In this document: in pieces, positions 1 to 6,406 of the stretch
Layout: every line of letters starts with the position of its first letter
How positions within the stretch are numbered: position 1 is the first letter of the stretch
Assembly: GCA_902495525.1 (NCBI GenBank)
Contig: CABUXL010000064.1
Coordinates: forward strand, 1-9,345
From: an uncultured Collinsella sp.
Lineage (GTDB): Bacteria > Actinomycetota > Coriobacteriia > Coriobacteriales > Coriobacteriaceae
Direction: 5' to 3'
DNA length: 9,345 nt
Made by a program: the position numbers and the translations under genes
Notes under the pieces: generated by a model
Told to the model about the DNA's origin: nothing
Databases searched by the model: none
The model's input: the letters and a program-made list of their open reading frames with translations, nothing else

Positions 1-1
1 C

Positions 2-469
2 GCGCTTTCGCGCTTTGGCGCCCGCATCGTGCGCTCCACGAACGCCGCCACCGTGCAGTCCGACAAGCTCGCCGGCTTTGAGATGAGTGCCCACGACATT
101 CCCGACCTGGTGCCCGTTATCTCGGCCGTGGCCTCGCTGGCACAGGGCCGCACCTTTATCCGCGATTGCGCCCGCCTGCGCATCAAGGAATCCGACCGCC
201 TGGCCACCACCACCCGCGAGCTCACCGCGCTGGGCGCGCAGGTGCGTATTGCCGGCGACGACCTCATCATCAAGGGTGTCGATGCCTTCACCGGCGGTGA
301 GGTCGATTCGCACAACGACCACCGCATCGCCATGACGGCCGCCATCGCCGCGAGCCGTGCCACCGGCGAGGTCGTGATCCACGGCGCCGAGGCCGTCAAC
401 AAGTCCTATCCCGATTTCTTCGACCACTACCGCCTGCTGGGCGGCAAGGTCACACTCGAGGAGGAATAG
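2..469 (+). CDS. aroA: 3-phosphoshikimate 1-carboxyvinyltransferase (EPSP synthase), 3' part
   Basis: EPSP synthase transfers enolpyruvate from PEP to shikimate-3-phosphate, the sixth step of the shikimate pathway, in the cytoplasm. The window begins inside the gene; 155 C-terminal residues remain of a family that is usually about 430 aa, so only part of the second domain is visible. Recognisable family motifs are DIPDLVP, the signature RLRIKESDRLA with its substrate-binding Lys/Glu/Asp/Arg cluster, the HNDHRIAMT block, and the C-terminal NKSYPDFF. The reading frame is open from the first base region, so the gene is truncated only by the window edge. Its stop codon is one base before the aroC start, and its last three Glu codons (GAGGAGGAA, 458-466) double as the aroC ribosome binding site. 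This points to co-transcription and probable translational coupling. Confidence 0.95.
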   Translation, partial: ALSRFGARIVRSTNAATVQSDKLAGFEMSAHDIPDLVPVISAVASLAQGRTFIRDCARLRIKESDRLATTTRELTALGAQVRIAGDDLIIKGVDAFTGGEVDSHNDHRIAMTAAIAASRATGEVVIHGAEAVNKSYPDFFDHYRLLGGKVTLEEE

Positions 470-470
470 C

Positions 471-1568
471 ATGTCCTCGACCTTTGGCAACGTCTTGCAC
501 TTAAGCATCTTCGGCCAGTCGCACTCTCCCGCTATCGGCTGCTCGCTCGATGGCATCCCGGCGGGCATCGCCGTGGACCAGGAGAAGCTGCAGGCCTTCC
601 TCGACCGTCGCGCCCCTGGTCGCGACGAGACCGCGACCAAACGCCGCGAGGCCGACGCCGCCCACATCATCGCCGGTGTTGTCGATGGACATACCACCGG
701 AGCGCCCATTGCAGCGATTATCGAGAACACCAACACGCGCTCCAAGGATTACTCCGAGCTGCGCCGCAAGCCCCGCCCCGGGCACGCAGACTTTCCGGCG
801 CGTGTGAAGTACCACAACATGCACGACGTCGCCGGCGGCGGGCACTTCTCCGGCCGTCTGACGGCCCCTCTATGCATCGCCGGCGGCATTGCGCTGCAGG
901 CACTTGAGGCCCGCGGCATTCAGGTCATGGCGCACGTCGCGCAGATCGGCGGCATCTCCGACCTGCCGATGGACGATATGGTCTATCGCGAGGCCGACCG
1001 CAAGGCAATCCTTACGAACGATCTGCCGTGCATTGACGCCGCCGCAGCCGGCCGCATGCGCGAGGAGATTCTTGCCGCGCGCGACGAGCTCGACAGCATC
1101 GGCGGCATCGTGGAGTGCGGCATTTACGGGCTTCCCGCGGGCATCGGCGACCCCATGTTCGACGGCATCGAGAACCGCATCGCGCAAATCGCGTTTGGCA
1201 TTCCCGCCGTAAAGGGTGTGGAGTTTGGCATGGGCTTTGCCGTGGCCGCCATGCGCGGCAGCGAGAACAACGATCCGTATCGCATCGACGCCGAGACCGG
1301 CGAGATCGAGGTTGAGTCCAACAACGCCGGCGGCATCCTGGGCGGTATTTCGACCGGCGCGCCCGTCATGTGGCGCATGGCCGTAAAGCCGACGCCCTCG
1401 ATTGGCCGCGAGCAGCAGACCGTAGACATGGACGCCATGGAAAATGCCGAGCTCTCTGTCCACGGCCGTCACGATCCCTGCATCGTCCCGCGCGCCGTCC
1501 CCGTAGCCGAGGCAGCCGCCGCTCTCGCAATTTGGGACGCCCTCCTCGAGGACGCCGCCCAGCTCTAA
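471..1568 (+). CDS. aroC: Chorismate synthase
   Basis: Chorismate synthase eliminates phosphate from EPSP to give chorismate, using reduced FMN, and is the last common step of the pathway. The 365-aa length is normal. Visible landmarks are the N-terminal GQSHSPAIG block at residues 15-23 with its conserved His18, RPGHAD at 102-107 with His105, and the C-terminal RHDPCIVPRAVPVAEA. Two signatures deviate from the textbook form: GESHG is GQSHS, and the RGGGRSSARET block is AGGGHFSGRLT (121-131). I recall HFSGRLT-type variants in clostridial and related enzymes, so this is probably a subfamily trait and not a defect. The ATG at 471 is supported by a strong GGAGG 6 nt upstream inside the end of aroA. 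pheA follows after 53 nt. Confidence 0.95.
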   Translation: MSSTFGNVLHLSIFGQSHSPAIGCSLDGIPAGIAVDQEKLQAFLDRRAPGRDETATKRREADAAHIIAGVVDGHTTGAPIAAIIENTNTRSKDYSELRRKPRPGHADFPARVKYHNMHDVAGGGHFSGRLTAPLCIAGGIALQALEARGIQVMAHVAQIGGISDLPMDDMVYREADRKAILTNDLPCIDAAAAGRMREEILAARDELDSIGGIVECGIYGLPAGIGDPMFDGIENRIAQIAFGIPAVKGVEFGMGFAVAAMRGSENNDPYRIDAETGEIEVESNNAGGILGGISTGAPVMWRMAVKPTPSIGREQQTVDMDAMENAELSVHGRHDPCIVPRAVPVAEAAAALAIWDALLEDAAQL

Positions 1569-1578
1569 CCCGACTCAC

Positions 1579-1599
1579 CTGGGTTGACTGTCAACTCAG
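1579..1599. repeat. 21-nt imperfect palindrome between aroC and pheA
   Basis: CTGGGTTGAC and GTCAACTCAG flank a single central T. The core GTTGAC-T-GTCAAC is a perfect palindrome; in RNA the one mismatched position would be a G-U pair. It begins 10 nt after the aroC stop and ends 9 nt before the pheA Shine-Dalgarno. No T-run follows, so it is not an intrinsic terminator. It could be a dimeric regulator operator, or an mRNA hairpin affecting processing or pheA translation; nothing in the sequence decides between these. Confidence 0.5.
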
Positions 1600-1621
1600 C
1601 CATTACGCGAAAGGGGCCTCC

Positions 1622-2767
1622 ATGGACCTTGCCGATATTCGCCAAGCCATCGATGGCATCGACACCACGCTCCTCAACAGCTTTGTCGAGCGCATGGACA
1701 TTGCCACCGAGGTCGCCAAATCAAAAATCGAGATGGGCAAGGCCGTCTTCGACCCCGCCCGTGAGCGCTCCAAGCTCAACAACCTCGCCAGCCGCGCGCC
1801 CAAGCGCTACGAGGCGCAGACCATCACCCTGTTCCGTCTCCTCATGAGCATGAGCAAGGCCGAGCAGCAGCGCTACATCAACGAGCTCAAGGGCATCACG
1901 GTCTCGCAAAAGGCCCATGCCACGGCCGCAGCCTGTGACACGCCCTTCCCCCAGACGGCCACTGTCGCCTGCCAAGGCGTCGAAGGCGCCTACAGCCAGA
2001 TCGCCGCGTGCAAACTCTTCGACGTGCCCGACATCGCGTTTTTCGAGACCTTCGAGGGCGTCATGCGCGCCGTGCGCGACGGCTTTTGCGAGTTTGGCGT
2101 ACTGCCCATCGAAAACTCAACCGCCGGCTCGGTAAACGCCGTCTACGACCTGCTCGCACAGTTCGACTTCCATATCGTGCGCTCGCTGCGCCTCAAGATC
2201 GACCACAACTTGCTCGTCAAGCCCGGCACCAAGCTCGCCGACGTGCGCGAGGTTTACAGCCACGGCCAAGCCATTGCCCAGTGTGCGGGCTTTATCGAGT
2301 CCCACGACCTGCACGCCACCAAGTACCCCAACACCGCCATGTCGGCCGAGATGGTCGCCAGCTCCGAGCGCACCGATGTTGCCGCCATCGCATCGCGCAG
2401 CTGTGCCACGCTGTATGGCCTCGAGGTGTTGGAGCCCAATATCCAAGACTCGGACAACAACTACACGCGCTTTGTCGTCATCAGCCGCGAGCCGCGCGTC
2501 TATCCCGGTGCCAACCGAACCTCACTCATGATCACCACGGCCAACGAGCCGGGCGCGCTCTATCGCGTACTCGAGCGCTTCTACGCACTCAACATCAACC
2601 TCATCAAGCTCGAAAGCCGTCCCATCCCCGGTCGCGACTTTGAGTTTATGTTCTACTTTGATCTGGACTGCCCCTTTGGCAGCAAGGCCCTCGACGACCT
2701 GCTCGATTCGATCGACGACGTGTGTGAGAGCTTCACCTACTTTGGCAGCTACACGGAGGTGCTCTAG
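1622..2767 (+). CDS. pheA: Bifunctional chorismate mutase / prephenate dehydratase (P-protein)
   Basis: This protein converts chorismate to prephenate and then to phenylpyruvate, committing flux to phenylalanine. At 381 aa it matches the E. coli P-protein layout. Residues 1-90 form an AroQ-type chorismate mutase with counterparts of the E. coli active-site residues: Arg7, Arg24, Lys35, Asp44, Arg47, Glu48, and a C-terminal Ser/Gln pair in LFRLLMSMSKAEQQ. The dehydratase domain starts at ACQGVEGAYSQ, contains LPIENSTAGSV and has the catalytic TRF motif in NYTRFVVIS. An ACT domain follows with GALYRVL and ESRP, the Phe-binding motifs that mediate feedback inhibition in the family. The start is the ATG at 1622, preceded by GAAAGGGG (1609-1616); the frame is open much further upstream, but that stretch overlaps aroC. 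The stop codon abuts the aroEK start. Confidence 0.95.
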   Translation: MDLADIRQAIDGIDTTLLNSFVERMDIATEVAKSKIEMGKAVFDPARERSKLNNLASRAPKRYEAQTITLFRLLMSMSKAEQQRYINELKGITVSQKAHATAAACDTPFPQTATVACQGVEGAYSQIAACKLFDVPDIAFFETFEGVMRAVRDGFCEFGVLPIENSTAGSVNAVYDLLAQFDFHIVRSLRLKIDHNLLVKPGTKLADVREVYSHGQAIAQCAGFIESHDLHATKYPNTAMSAEMVASSERTDVAAIASRSCATLYGLEVLEPNIQDSDNNYTRFVVISREPRVYPGANRTSLMITTANEPGALYRVLERFYALNINLIKLESRPIPGRDFEFMFYFDLDCPFGSKALDDLLDSIDDVCESFTYFGSYTEVL

Positions 2768-4018
2768 ATGACCGATACCGCCGCAACCCGCCCCTACGGC
2801 GTACTGGGCCGCGTGCTGGGCCACAGCTACACCCCAACCATCTACAAGGAGCTCGCTGGGCTCGAGTACGTGCGATTTGAGCGCGAGCCCGAGGATCTTG
2901 AGGCCTTTATGACGGGCGACGAATGGGAGGGTACCAACGTGACCATCCCCTACAAGCGCGCCGTCATGGAGTACCTGGACGAGCTGAGTCCGCTCGCCGA
3001 GCGCATGGGCAACGTCAACACCATCACACGCCTACCTGGCGGTCGCCTGCGCGGCGACAACACCGACTACTTTGGTTTTCAGTGTCTAGTCGAGGAGTTG
3101 GGCGTAGAGGTTGCCGGCAAAAAGGTCCTCGTGCTTGGTGCCACCGGTGGCGCCGGCACCACGGCGAGCATGGTACTCGGCGACTTGGACGCCATCGTCG
3201 TACCAGTCGGTCGCACGAGCGAGGTCAACTACGGCAATATCGCGCAGCAGTCCGACGCCGCCCTGCTCGTCAACTGCACGCCTGCCGGCATGTTCCCCCA
3301 CTGCCCCGACGCGCCTTGCACGCTCGAAGGGCTCGATGCGCTCGAAGGCGTTATCGACATTGTCTACAACCCCGCCCGCACGGGCCTGATGCTCGAGGCC
3401 GAGCGCCGCGGTATCCCTTGCATCGGCGGCCTGCTTATGCTTGTTGCCCAGGCAGCACAGGCTGTTGAGCGCTACACCGGCCAAGTCACCCCGCGCGAGA
3501 GGATCCTGGACGTAACGGAGCGCCTGTCACGCCGCGAACAGAACATCGCGCTGATCGGCATGCCGGGCTCGGGCAAGACCCGCGTGGGTGAGCAGATTGC
3601 CCTGCTCACGGGTCGCGAGCACATCGACCTGGATCGCGCCCTCGAGGAGCGTTTGGGCATGCCCTGTGCCGACTATATCGTCGAGCGCGGCGAGGCGGCC
3701 TTCCGCGAGCAGGAGACGACGGCGCTGTCCGACATCTCCAAGCGCAGCGGCTTGGTGCTCTCCACCGGCGGCGGCGTGGTCACACGCGACGAGAACTACC
3801 CGCTGCTGCACCAAAACAGCCAAATCGTGATGCTCAACCGCAAGCTCGAAGAGCTCGCCCACAAGGGCCGCCCCATCACCGCCCGCGACGGCATCGATAA
3901 GCTGGCCGAACAGCGCATGCCACGCTACCGCGCCTGGGCCGACTACATCATCGACTCACGCGACTGTGCCGCCAACACCGCCCAAGCCCTCCTCGACACC
4001 CTCCCACCCGCTCTCTAA
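2768..4018 (+). CDS. aroE-aroK: Fused shikimate dehydrogenase - shikimate kinase
   Basis: This 416-aa protein joins two consecutive pathway enzymes: 3-dehydroshikimate to shikimate (NADPH-dependent), then shikimate to shikimate-3-phosphate (ATP-dependent). Residues 1-240 are AroE: GHSYTP (18-23) at the substrate site where SxS is usual, NVTIPYK with catalytic Lys63, GDNTDYFGF with Asp100, the dinucleotide loop LGATGGAG (123-130), NCTPAGM, and the C-terminal GGLLMLVAQA. Residues 257-416 are AroK: Walker A GMPGSGKT (264-271), DLD (287-289), GEAAFREQE (308-316) with the shikimate-binding Arg, STGGGVV (332-338), the lid KGRP (366-369), and RMPRYRAWAD. The linker is about 15 residues. All key residues of both enzymes appear present. 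The ATG follows the pheA stop directly, with GGAGGT (2755-2760) inside pheA. I saw no frameshift or internal stop. Confidence 0.95.
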   Translation: MTDTAATRPYGVLGRVLGHSYTPTIYKELAGLEYVRFEREPEDLEAFMTGDEWEGTNVTIPYKRAVMEYLDELSPLAERMGNVNTITRLPGGRLRGDNTDYFGFQCLVEELGVEVAGKKVLVLGATGGAGTTASMVLGDLDAIVVPVGRTSEVNYGNIAQQSDAALLVNCTPAGMFPHCPDAPCTLEGLDALEGVIDIVYNPARTGLMLEAERRGIPCIGGLLMLVAQAAQAVERYTGQVTPRERILDVTERLSRREQNIALIGMPGSGKTRVGEQIALLTGREHIDLDRALEERLGMPCADYIVERGEAAFREQETTALSDISKRSGLVLSTGGGVVTRDENYPLLHQNSQIVMLNRKLEELAHKGRPITARDGIDKLAEQRMPRYRAWADYIIDSRDCAANTAQALLDTLPPAL

Positions 4019-4020
4019 CC

Positions 4021-4062
4021 AAAACCACCACAAAGGGGACAGGCACCTTTGTGGTGGTTTTT
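4021..4062 (+). terminator. Long perfect hairpin with T-run after aroEK; REP-like core
   Basis: Two 16-nt arms (4021-4036 and 4046-4061) are perfectly complementary around the 9-nt loop GGACAGGCA, and the right arm runs into TTTTT (4058-4062). It starts 2 nt after the aroEK stop. The shape fits an intrinsic terminator. The inner part, AAAGGGGACAGGCACCTTT, resembles the GGGACAGGCACC-type palindromic repeats I recall from many bacterial genomes, so it may be a repeat element acting as a terminator. No promoter is evident in the 41 nt before aroQ, so aroQ may depend on readthrough. Confidence 0.75.
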
Positions 4063-4103
4063 CGCTCCGCCGCACCTCCCGCCCAACAAAAAAGGAAACA
4101 ACC

Positions 4104-4541
4104 ATGAAAGCACTCGTCATCAACGGCCCCAACCTCAACATGCTCGGCATTCGCGAGCCGGGCATCTATGGCAGCGACAACTACGGCCGCCTGGTCCAGA
4201 TCTGCCAGGAAGCGGGCGCCGCACAGGGCTTCGACGAGGTCGAGGTCTTCCAGTCTAACCACGAGGGCAGCATCGTCGACAAGATCCAGGAGGCCTACGG
4301 CAAGGTCGACGGCATCGTCATCAACCCGGCCGCCTACACGCATACGAGCGTGGCCATCCTGGACGCGCTCAAAGCCGTCGCCATCCCTGCCGTCGAGGTT
4401 CACATCAGTGCCGTCGAGACGCGCGAGGACTTCCGCCAGGTGAGCTACGCCCGCCTAGCCTGCTTCGCCACCATCACCGGCGAGGGCCTGCAGGGATATG
4501 CCCACGCACTGGAGCTGCTGAGGGAGCGTCTCGAAGAGTAG
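4104..4541 (+). CDS. aroQ: 3-dehydroquinate dehydratase, type II
   Basis: Type II dehydroquinase makes 3-dehydroshikimate by anti-elimination of water, the third step of the pathway and the one feeding the AroE domain encoded just upstream. The protein has 145 aa, normal for this dodecameric family. Motifs in order: INGPNLNMLGIREPGIYG (6-23) with catalytic Tyr22 and Arg17, QSNHEG (50-55), INPAAYTHTS (73-82), and VEVHIS (97-102) with catalytic His100, followed by REDFR. The start at 4104 is preceded by AAAAGGAA. The frame is open further upstream, but through the terminator hairpin and the aroEK end, with no family similarity there. The 85-nt gap from aroEK contains the hairpin, so expression may differ from that of the rest of the operon. 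Confidence 0.95.
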   Translation: MKALVINGPNLNMLGIREPGIYGSDNYGRLVQICQEAGAAQGFDEVEVFQSNHEGSIVDKIQEAYGKVDGIVINPAAYTHTSVAILDALKAVAIPAVEVHISAVETREDFRQVSYARLACFATITGEGLQGYAHALELLRERLEE

Positions 4542-4589
4542 CCTAGCGATCAAATCCATCAGCGCCGATTCACACGCCAATAAAACCAA

Positions 4590-4628
4590 TGCCGGCAGTA
4601 GCACCTCGCTGCTGCCGGCAATTTATTA
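4590..4628 (+). terminator. Probable terminator of the aro operon
   Basis: TGCCGGCAGTAGC (4590-4602) pairs with GCTGCTGCCGGCA (4608-4620), 13 bp with one G-U pair, around the loop ACCTC. The following ATTTATTA is T-rich but interrupted, so termination may be incomplete. It lies 48 nt after the aroQ stop and immediately before the -10 box of the next transcription unit. Confidence 0.7.
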
Positions 4629-4634
4629 CTGGCA

Positions 4635-4640
4635 TATAAT
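4635..4640 (+). promoter_or_regulatory. -10 box for the DUF4869-ATPase pair
   Basis: A consensus TATAAT ends 31 nt before the ATG at 4672. The expected -35 position falls in the right arm of the aroQ terminator and does not match TTGACA (best is CTGCCG or TGCCGG). The box is strong but the whole promoter is not proven. GGAG (4662-4665) sits 6 nt before the start codon. Confidence 0.55.
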
Positions 4641-4671
4641 CGTTGCAGTCACACAACGTCTGGAGACCCAC

Positions 4672-5121
4672 ATGCTGAGCATTCACCTGGGGGATTACCC
4701 CGGTTCCATCTACGATACCGAGACCTATTTTAGGAACTCGTACCTGGATTCCTGGTTCGAGGACCCTCTGGCAGCGCAGATGATTAAAGGTGTTGACGGT
4801 TCAGAACTCATCGGCCCCCACAACATCATCAGCAAACAGCTCGGTTCGATTACGCCCCTCGAGCTTTCCGGCGGCGTTAAGACGCTTCTGCTGGTGCACA
4901 ATCTCCCAAACATGGTGTTCAATGCATCCACTTGCGGAGATAACTGCGCCCGGTGGCTGCTAAAAATTGGCAAAGAGCAGGATGTGCTGGTAACCCTTTA
5001 CCACATCATGAAGTTCCCCTGGAAGCGTTTTGAGATTCGCATCAATAACGATGGCCGCATCGTCAGAAACATGCAGGAGTTTGTCGGCGCCACGAATGAC
5101 TTTTTGGATGTTGATGAGTAA
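4672..5121 (+). CDS. DUF4869-like protein, first gene of a two-gene cassette
   Basis: A 149-aa soluble protein without signal peptide or membrane segment. From memory it resembles the DUF4869 family of uncharacterised proteins from gut Firmicutes and Actinobacteria; I know of no assigned function. The distinctive blocks are MLSIHLGD at the N-terminus, YFRNSYLDSWFEDPLA (19-34), LSGGVKTLLLV (65-75), a cysteine-bearing FNASTCGDNCARWLL (83-97) with Cys88 and Cys92, and YHIMKF (110-115). The C-terminus is acidic. The ATG at 4672 has GGAG 6 nt upstream and a TATAAT box at 4635. The stop codon TAA shares its last A with the ATG of the following ATPase, so the two are almost certainly co-translated partners. 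Codon use is less GC-biased than in the aro genes and includes AGG (Arg21) and AGA (Arg132). Confidence 0.75.
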   Translation: MLSIHLGDYPGSIYDTETYFRNSYLDSWFEDPLAAQMIKGVDGSELIGPHNIISKQLGSITPLELSGGVKTLLLVHNLPNMVFNASTCGDNCARWLLKIGKEQDVLVTLYHIMKFPWKRFEIRINNDGRIVRNMQEFVGATNDFLDVDE

Positions 5122-6122
5122 TGAAGGGAACGCATACCGTTGTCGTAGAGCGTGCAAAGGTCAAATACACACTCACGTTTAAGCGCAATATTTCCTTTAT
5201 ACGCGGCAACAGCGGCACGGGCAAAACGACGCTCATCTCGATGATTCGCGACTACAACGACCGAGGACCGGAAAGCGGCGTTGCACTCAGCTGCGACGTA
5301 CCTTGCGAAACGCTTTCCAGCAGACGCTGGGAGCGCGAGCTGTCGATCATCGAAGATTCAATCGTCTTTCTAGATGAGGGCAACGAGTTTATCTACTCAA
5401 AGGACTTCGCCAAAGCCGTAAACGGCTCGTCCAACTATTTTGTTCTGATATCTCGTCGTGATGCCAACGAGCTCCCCTACAGCGTTGATGAAATCCTAAA
5501 GCTAGTCAACACGACGAGTAAAACAATCAATGGCCGCAAGAGCGACAGGCGCTTCTACTCGGTAACCAAGCCGCTATATGACCACACGGCAAGCATGCTG
5601 TATCAGGATCTAAATGTTGGATTCGAGGTACCCGACGCCGTAGTTGTCGAAGATAGCAAATCTGGCTATCAATTCTACGACGCTCTTTGCAACCGGCTCG
5701 GGATCCCCTGCTATACCGCCACCGGCGTAGCAAATCTAAAGCGGACAATTCACGAATGCCCCGAGCAAAACGTTCTTGCCATTGGAGACGGCGCAGCGTT
5801 TGGTCCCTACATCGAAAAGGTGCTCGGACAGCGCGTTTACAAGAACGTTCGCTTGTTCCTCCCGGAATCATTCGAGTGGACACTCCTGCGCTCCGGGCTC
5901 ATACCCAGCAGTGACATTCCCAAGATCCTCAAGGATCCCTCAAGCTATATCGAAAGTCGCGATTATTTAAGCTGGGAACGATTCTTTACGGATGTGCTGA
6001 TCAAGTACTCGGCAGACACTCGCTATGCCTACAGAAAGGCGCTGCTCAACGAGCAGTACCTAAAGCCACAGGCGATGGATGCAGTTGCAAACGTCTTGCC
6101 CGAGTGCCTGAAGGCAGACTAG
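5121..6122 (+). CDS. P-loop ATPase with TOPRIM-like C-terminal region
   Basis: A 333-aa soluble protein of unknown function. Walker A is GNSGTGKTT (29-37) and Walker B is IVFLDE (81-86), followed by a strand and polar motif FVLISRRD (107-114). There is no ABC signature, and Walker A and B are only about 50 residues apart, so this is a very compact NTPase. From about residue 172 a second alpha/beta unit begins: AVVVEDSKSGYQF (173-185), then VLAIGDGAAFGP (218-229), then LPESFEW (247-253). A Glu after a hydrophobic strand followed by an Asp after a later strand is the TOPRIM pattern, as in OLD-type nucleases, but this is an eye-based inference. The start overlaps the DUF4869 stop (TAATG) and has no good Shine-Dalgarno, suggesting coupling. 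AGA/AGG codons occur at several arginines. A defence, nucleic-acid or regulatory role is possible; none is shown. Confidence 0.8.
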   Translation: MKGTHTVVVERAKVKYTLTFKRNISFIRGNSGTGKTTLISMIRDYNDRGPESGVALSCDVPCETLSSRRWERELSIIEDSIVFLDEGNEFIYSKDFAKAVNGSSNYFVLISRRDANELPYSVDEILKLVNTTSKTINGRKSDRRFYSVTKPLYDHTASMLYQDLNVGFEVPDAVVVEDSKSGYQFYDALCNRLGIPCYTATGVANLKRTIHECPEQNVLAIGDGAAFGPYIEKVLGQRVYKNVRLFLPESFEWTLLRSGLIPSSDIPKILKDPSSYIESRDYLSWERFFTDVLIKYSADTRYAYRKALLNEQYLKPQAMDAVANVLPECLKAD

Positions 6123-6138
6123 ACAGACTAGATATAGT

Positions 6139-6169
6139 GGGGAGGGCCAAGTTGGTCCTCCCCGTTTTT
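6139..6169 (+). terminator. Intrinsic terminator of the DUF4869-ATPase cassette
   Basis: GGGGAGG (6139-6145) pairs with CCTCCCC (6157-6163), extended by a G-U pair and CC/GG to a short loop, followed by GTTTTTG. It begins 16 nt after the ATPase stop and is a textbook rho-independent terminator for the + strand. Confidence 0.85.
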
Positions 6170-6170
6170 G

Positions 6171-6406
6171 TTACGCCTTCTTGATCACGTACGCCAACCC
6201 TATGTCGCACCCGCAGCGCACAATCGACGCAAAGAGCCATGGTACTGGCAGCGTTAAAAGCAACGGCATCGTCTGCCAAGGGATAAACCAGTCAACCGCA
6301 TGAAAGGCAAAGACGGCAAGGCTTGCCTGTCCGCAGAACGCTCGCACCACCGCTTCGGCCTAAACGTATACCCGGCAAGAATAAAGAACACCGGCATGTG
6401 AAAAAG
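6171..6406 (-). pseudogene. Remnant of an acyltransferase-3 family membrane protein
   Basis: Read on the - strand, positions 6406 down to 6359 encode LFHMPVFFILAGYTFR, which matches the N-terminal HMPxFFxxSGYxF motif of integral membrane acyltransferase-3 proteins (O-acetylases of sugars and surface polymers). After a frame change near 6360, positions 6359 to 6171 encode about 62 residues ending in IVRCGCDIGLAYVIKKA and a TAA stop; the part GQASLAVFAFHAVDW looks like the family's C-terminal Gly-x-x-Ser-Leu...His segment, followed by a hydrophobic stretch. Intact members are about 300-350 aa, so the middle is missing and the two ends are out of frame. No start codon context survives, because the tRNA terminator occupies that place. 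I infer a decayed gene with a large internal deletion. The alternative is chance similarity, which I consider less likely given two ends in the right order. Confidence 0.6.

Noticed and set aside
870..1472. 200-aa open frame antisense to aroC
   Set aside because: It lies wholly within a strongly supported aroC, its composition mirrors the GC-rich third positions of the sense gene, and it has no recognisable domain.
1370..1621. N-terminal extension of pheA overlapping aroC
   Set aside because: The added residues are Arg/Pro-rich out-of-frame aroC sequence. The chorismate mutase domain begins exactly at ATG 1622, which has its own ribosome binding site.
3966..4103. N-terminal extension of aroQ through the hairpin into aroEK
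   Set aside because: Type II dehydroquinases start with the MKxLxINGPNLN segment at 4104, and the extension would translate a terminator-like hairpin.
4542..4671. Attachment-site duplicate of the tRNA 3' end on the far side of the cassette
   Set aside because: I searched this gap for the TGGTGCTCC and GATTCGAAC strings of the tRNA end and found no convincing copy; no integrase gene is present either.
4736..4895. LSGG in the DUF4869-like protein as an ABC signature supplied in trans to the ATPase
   Set aside because: The motif is four residues, lacks the usual Gln and helix context, and the partner ATPase has none of the other ABC features; chance is more likely.
6046..6279. 77-aa - strand frame across the ATPase end and terminator
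   Set aside because: It spans the ATPase 3' end and its terminator. The - strand coding signal in this area is in the other frame, the acyltransferase remnant.
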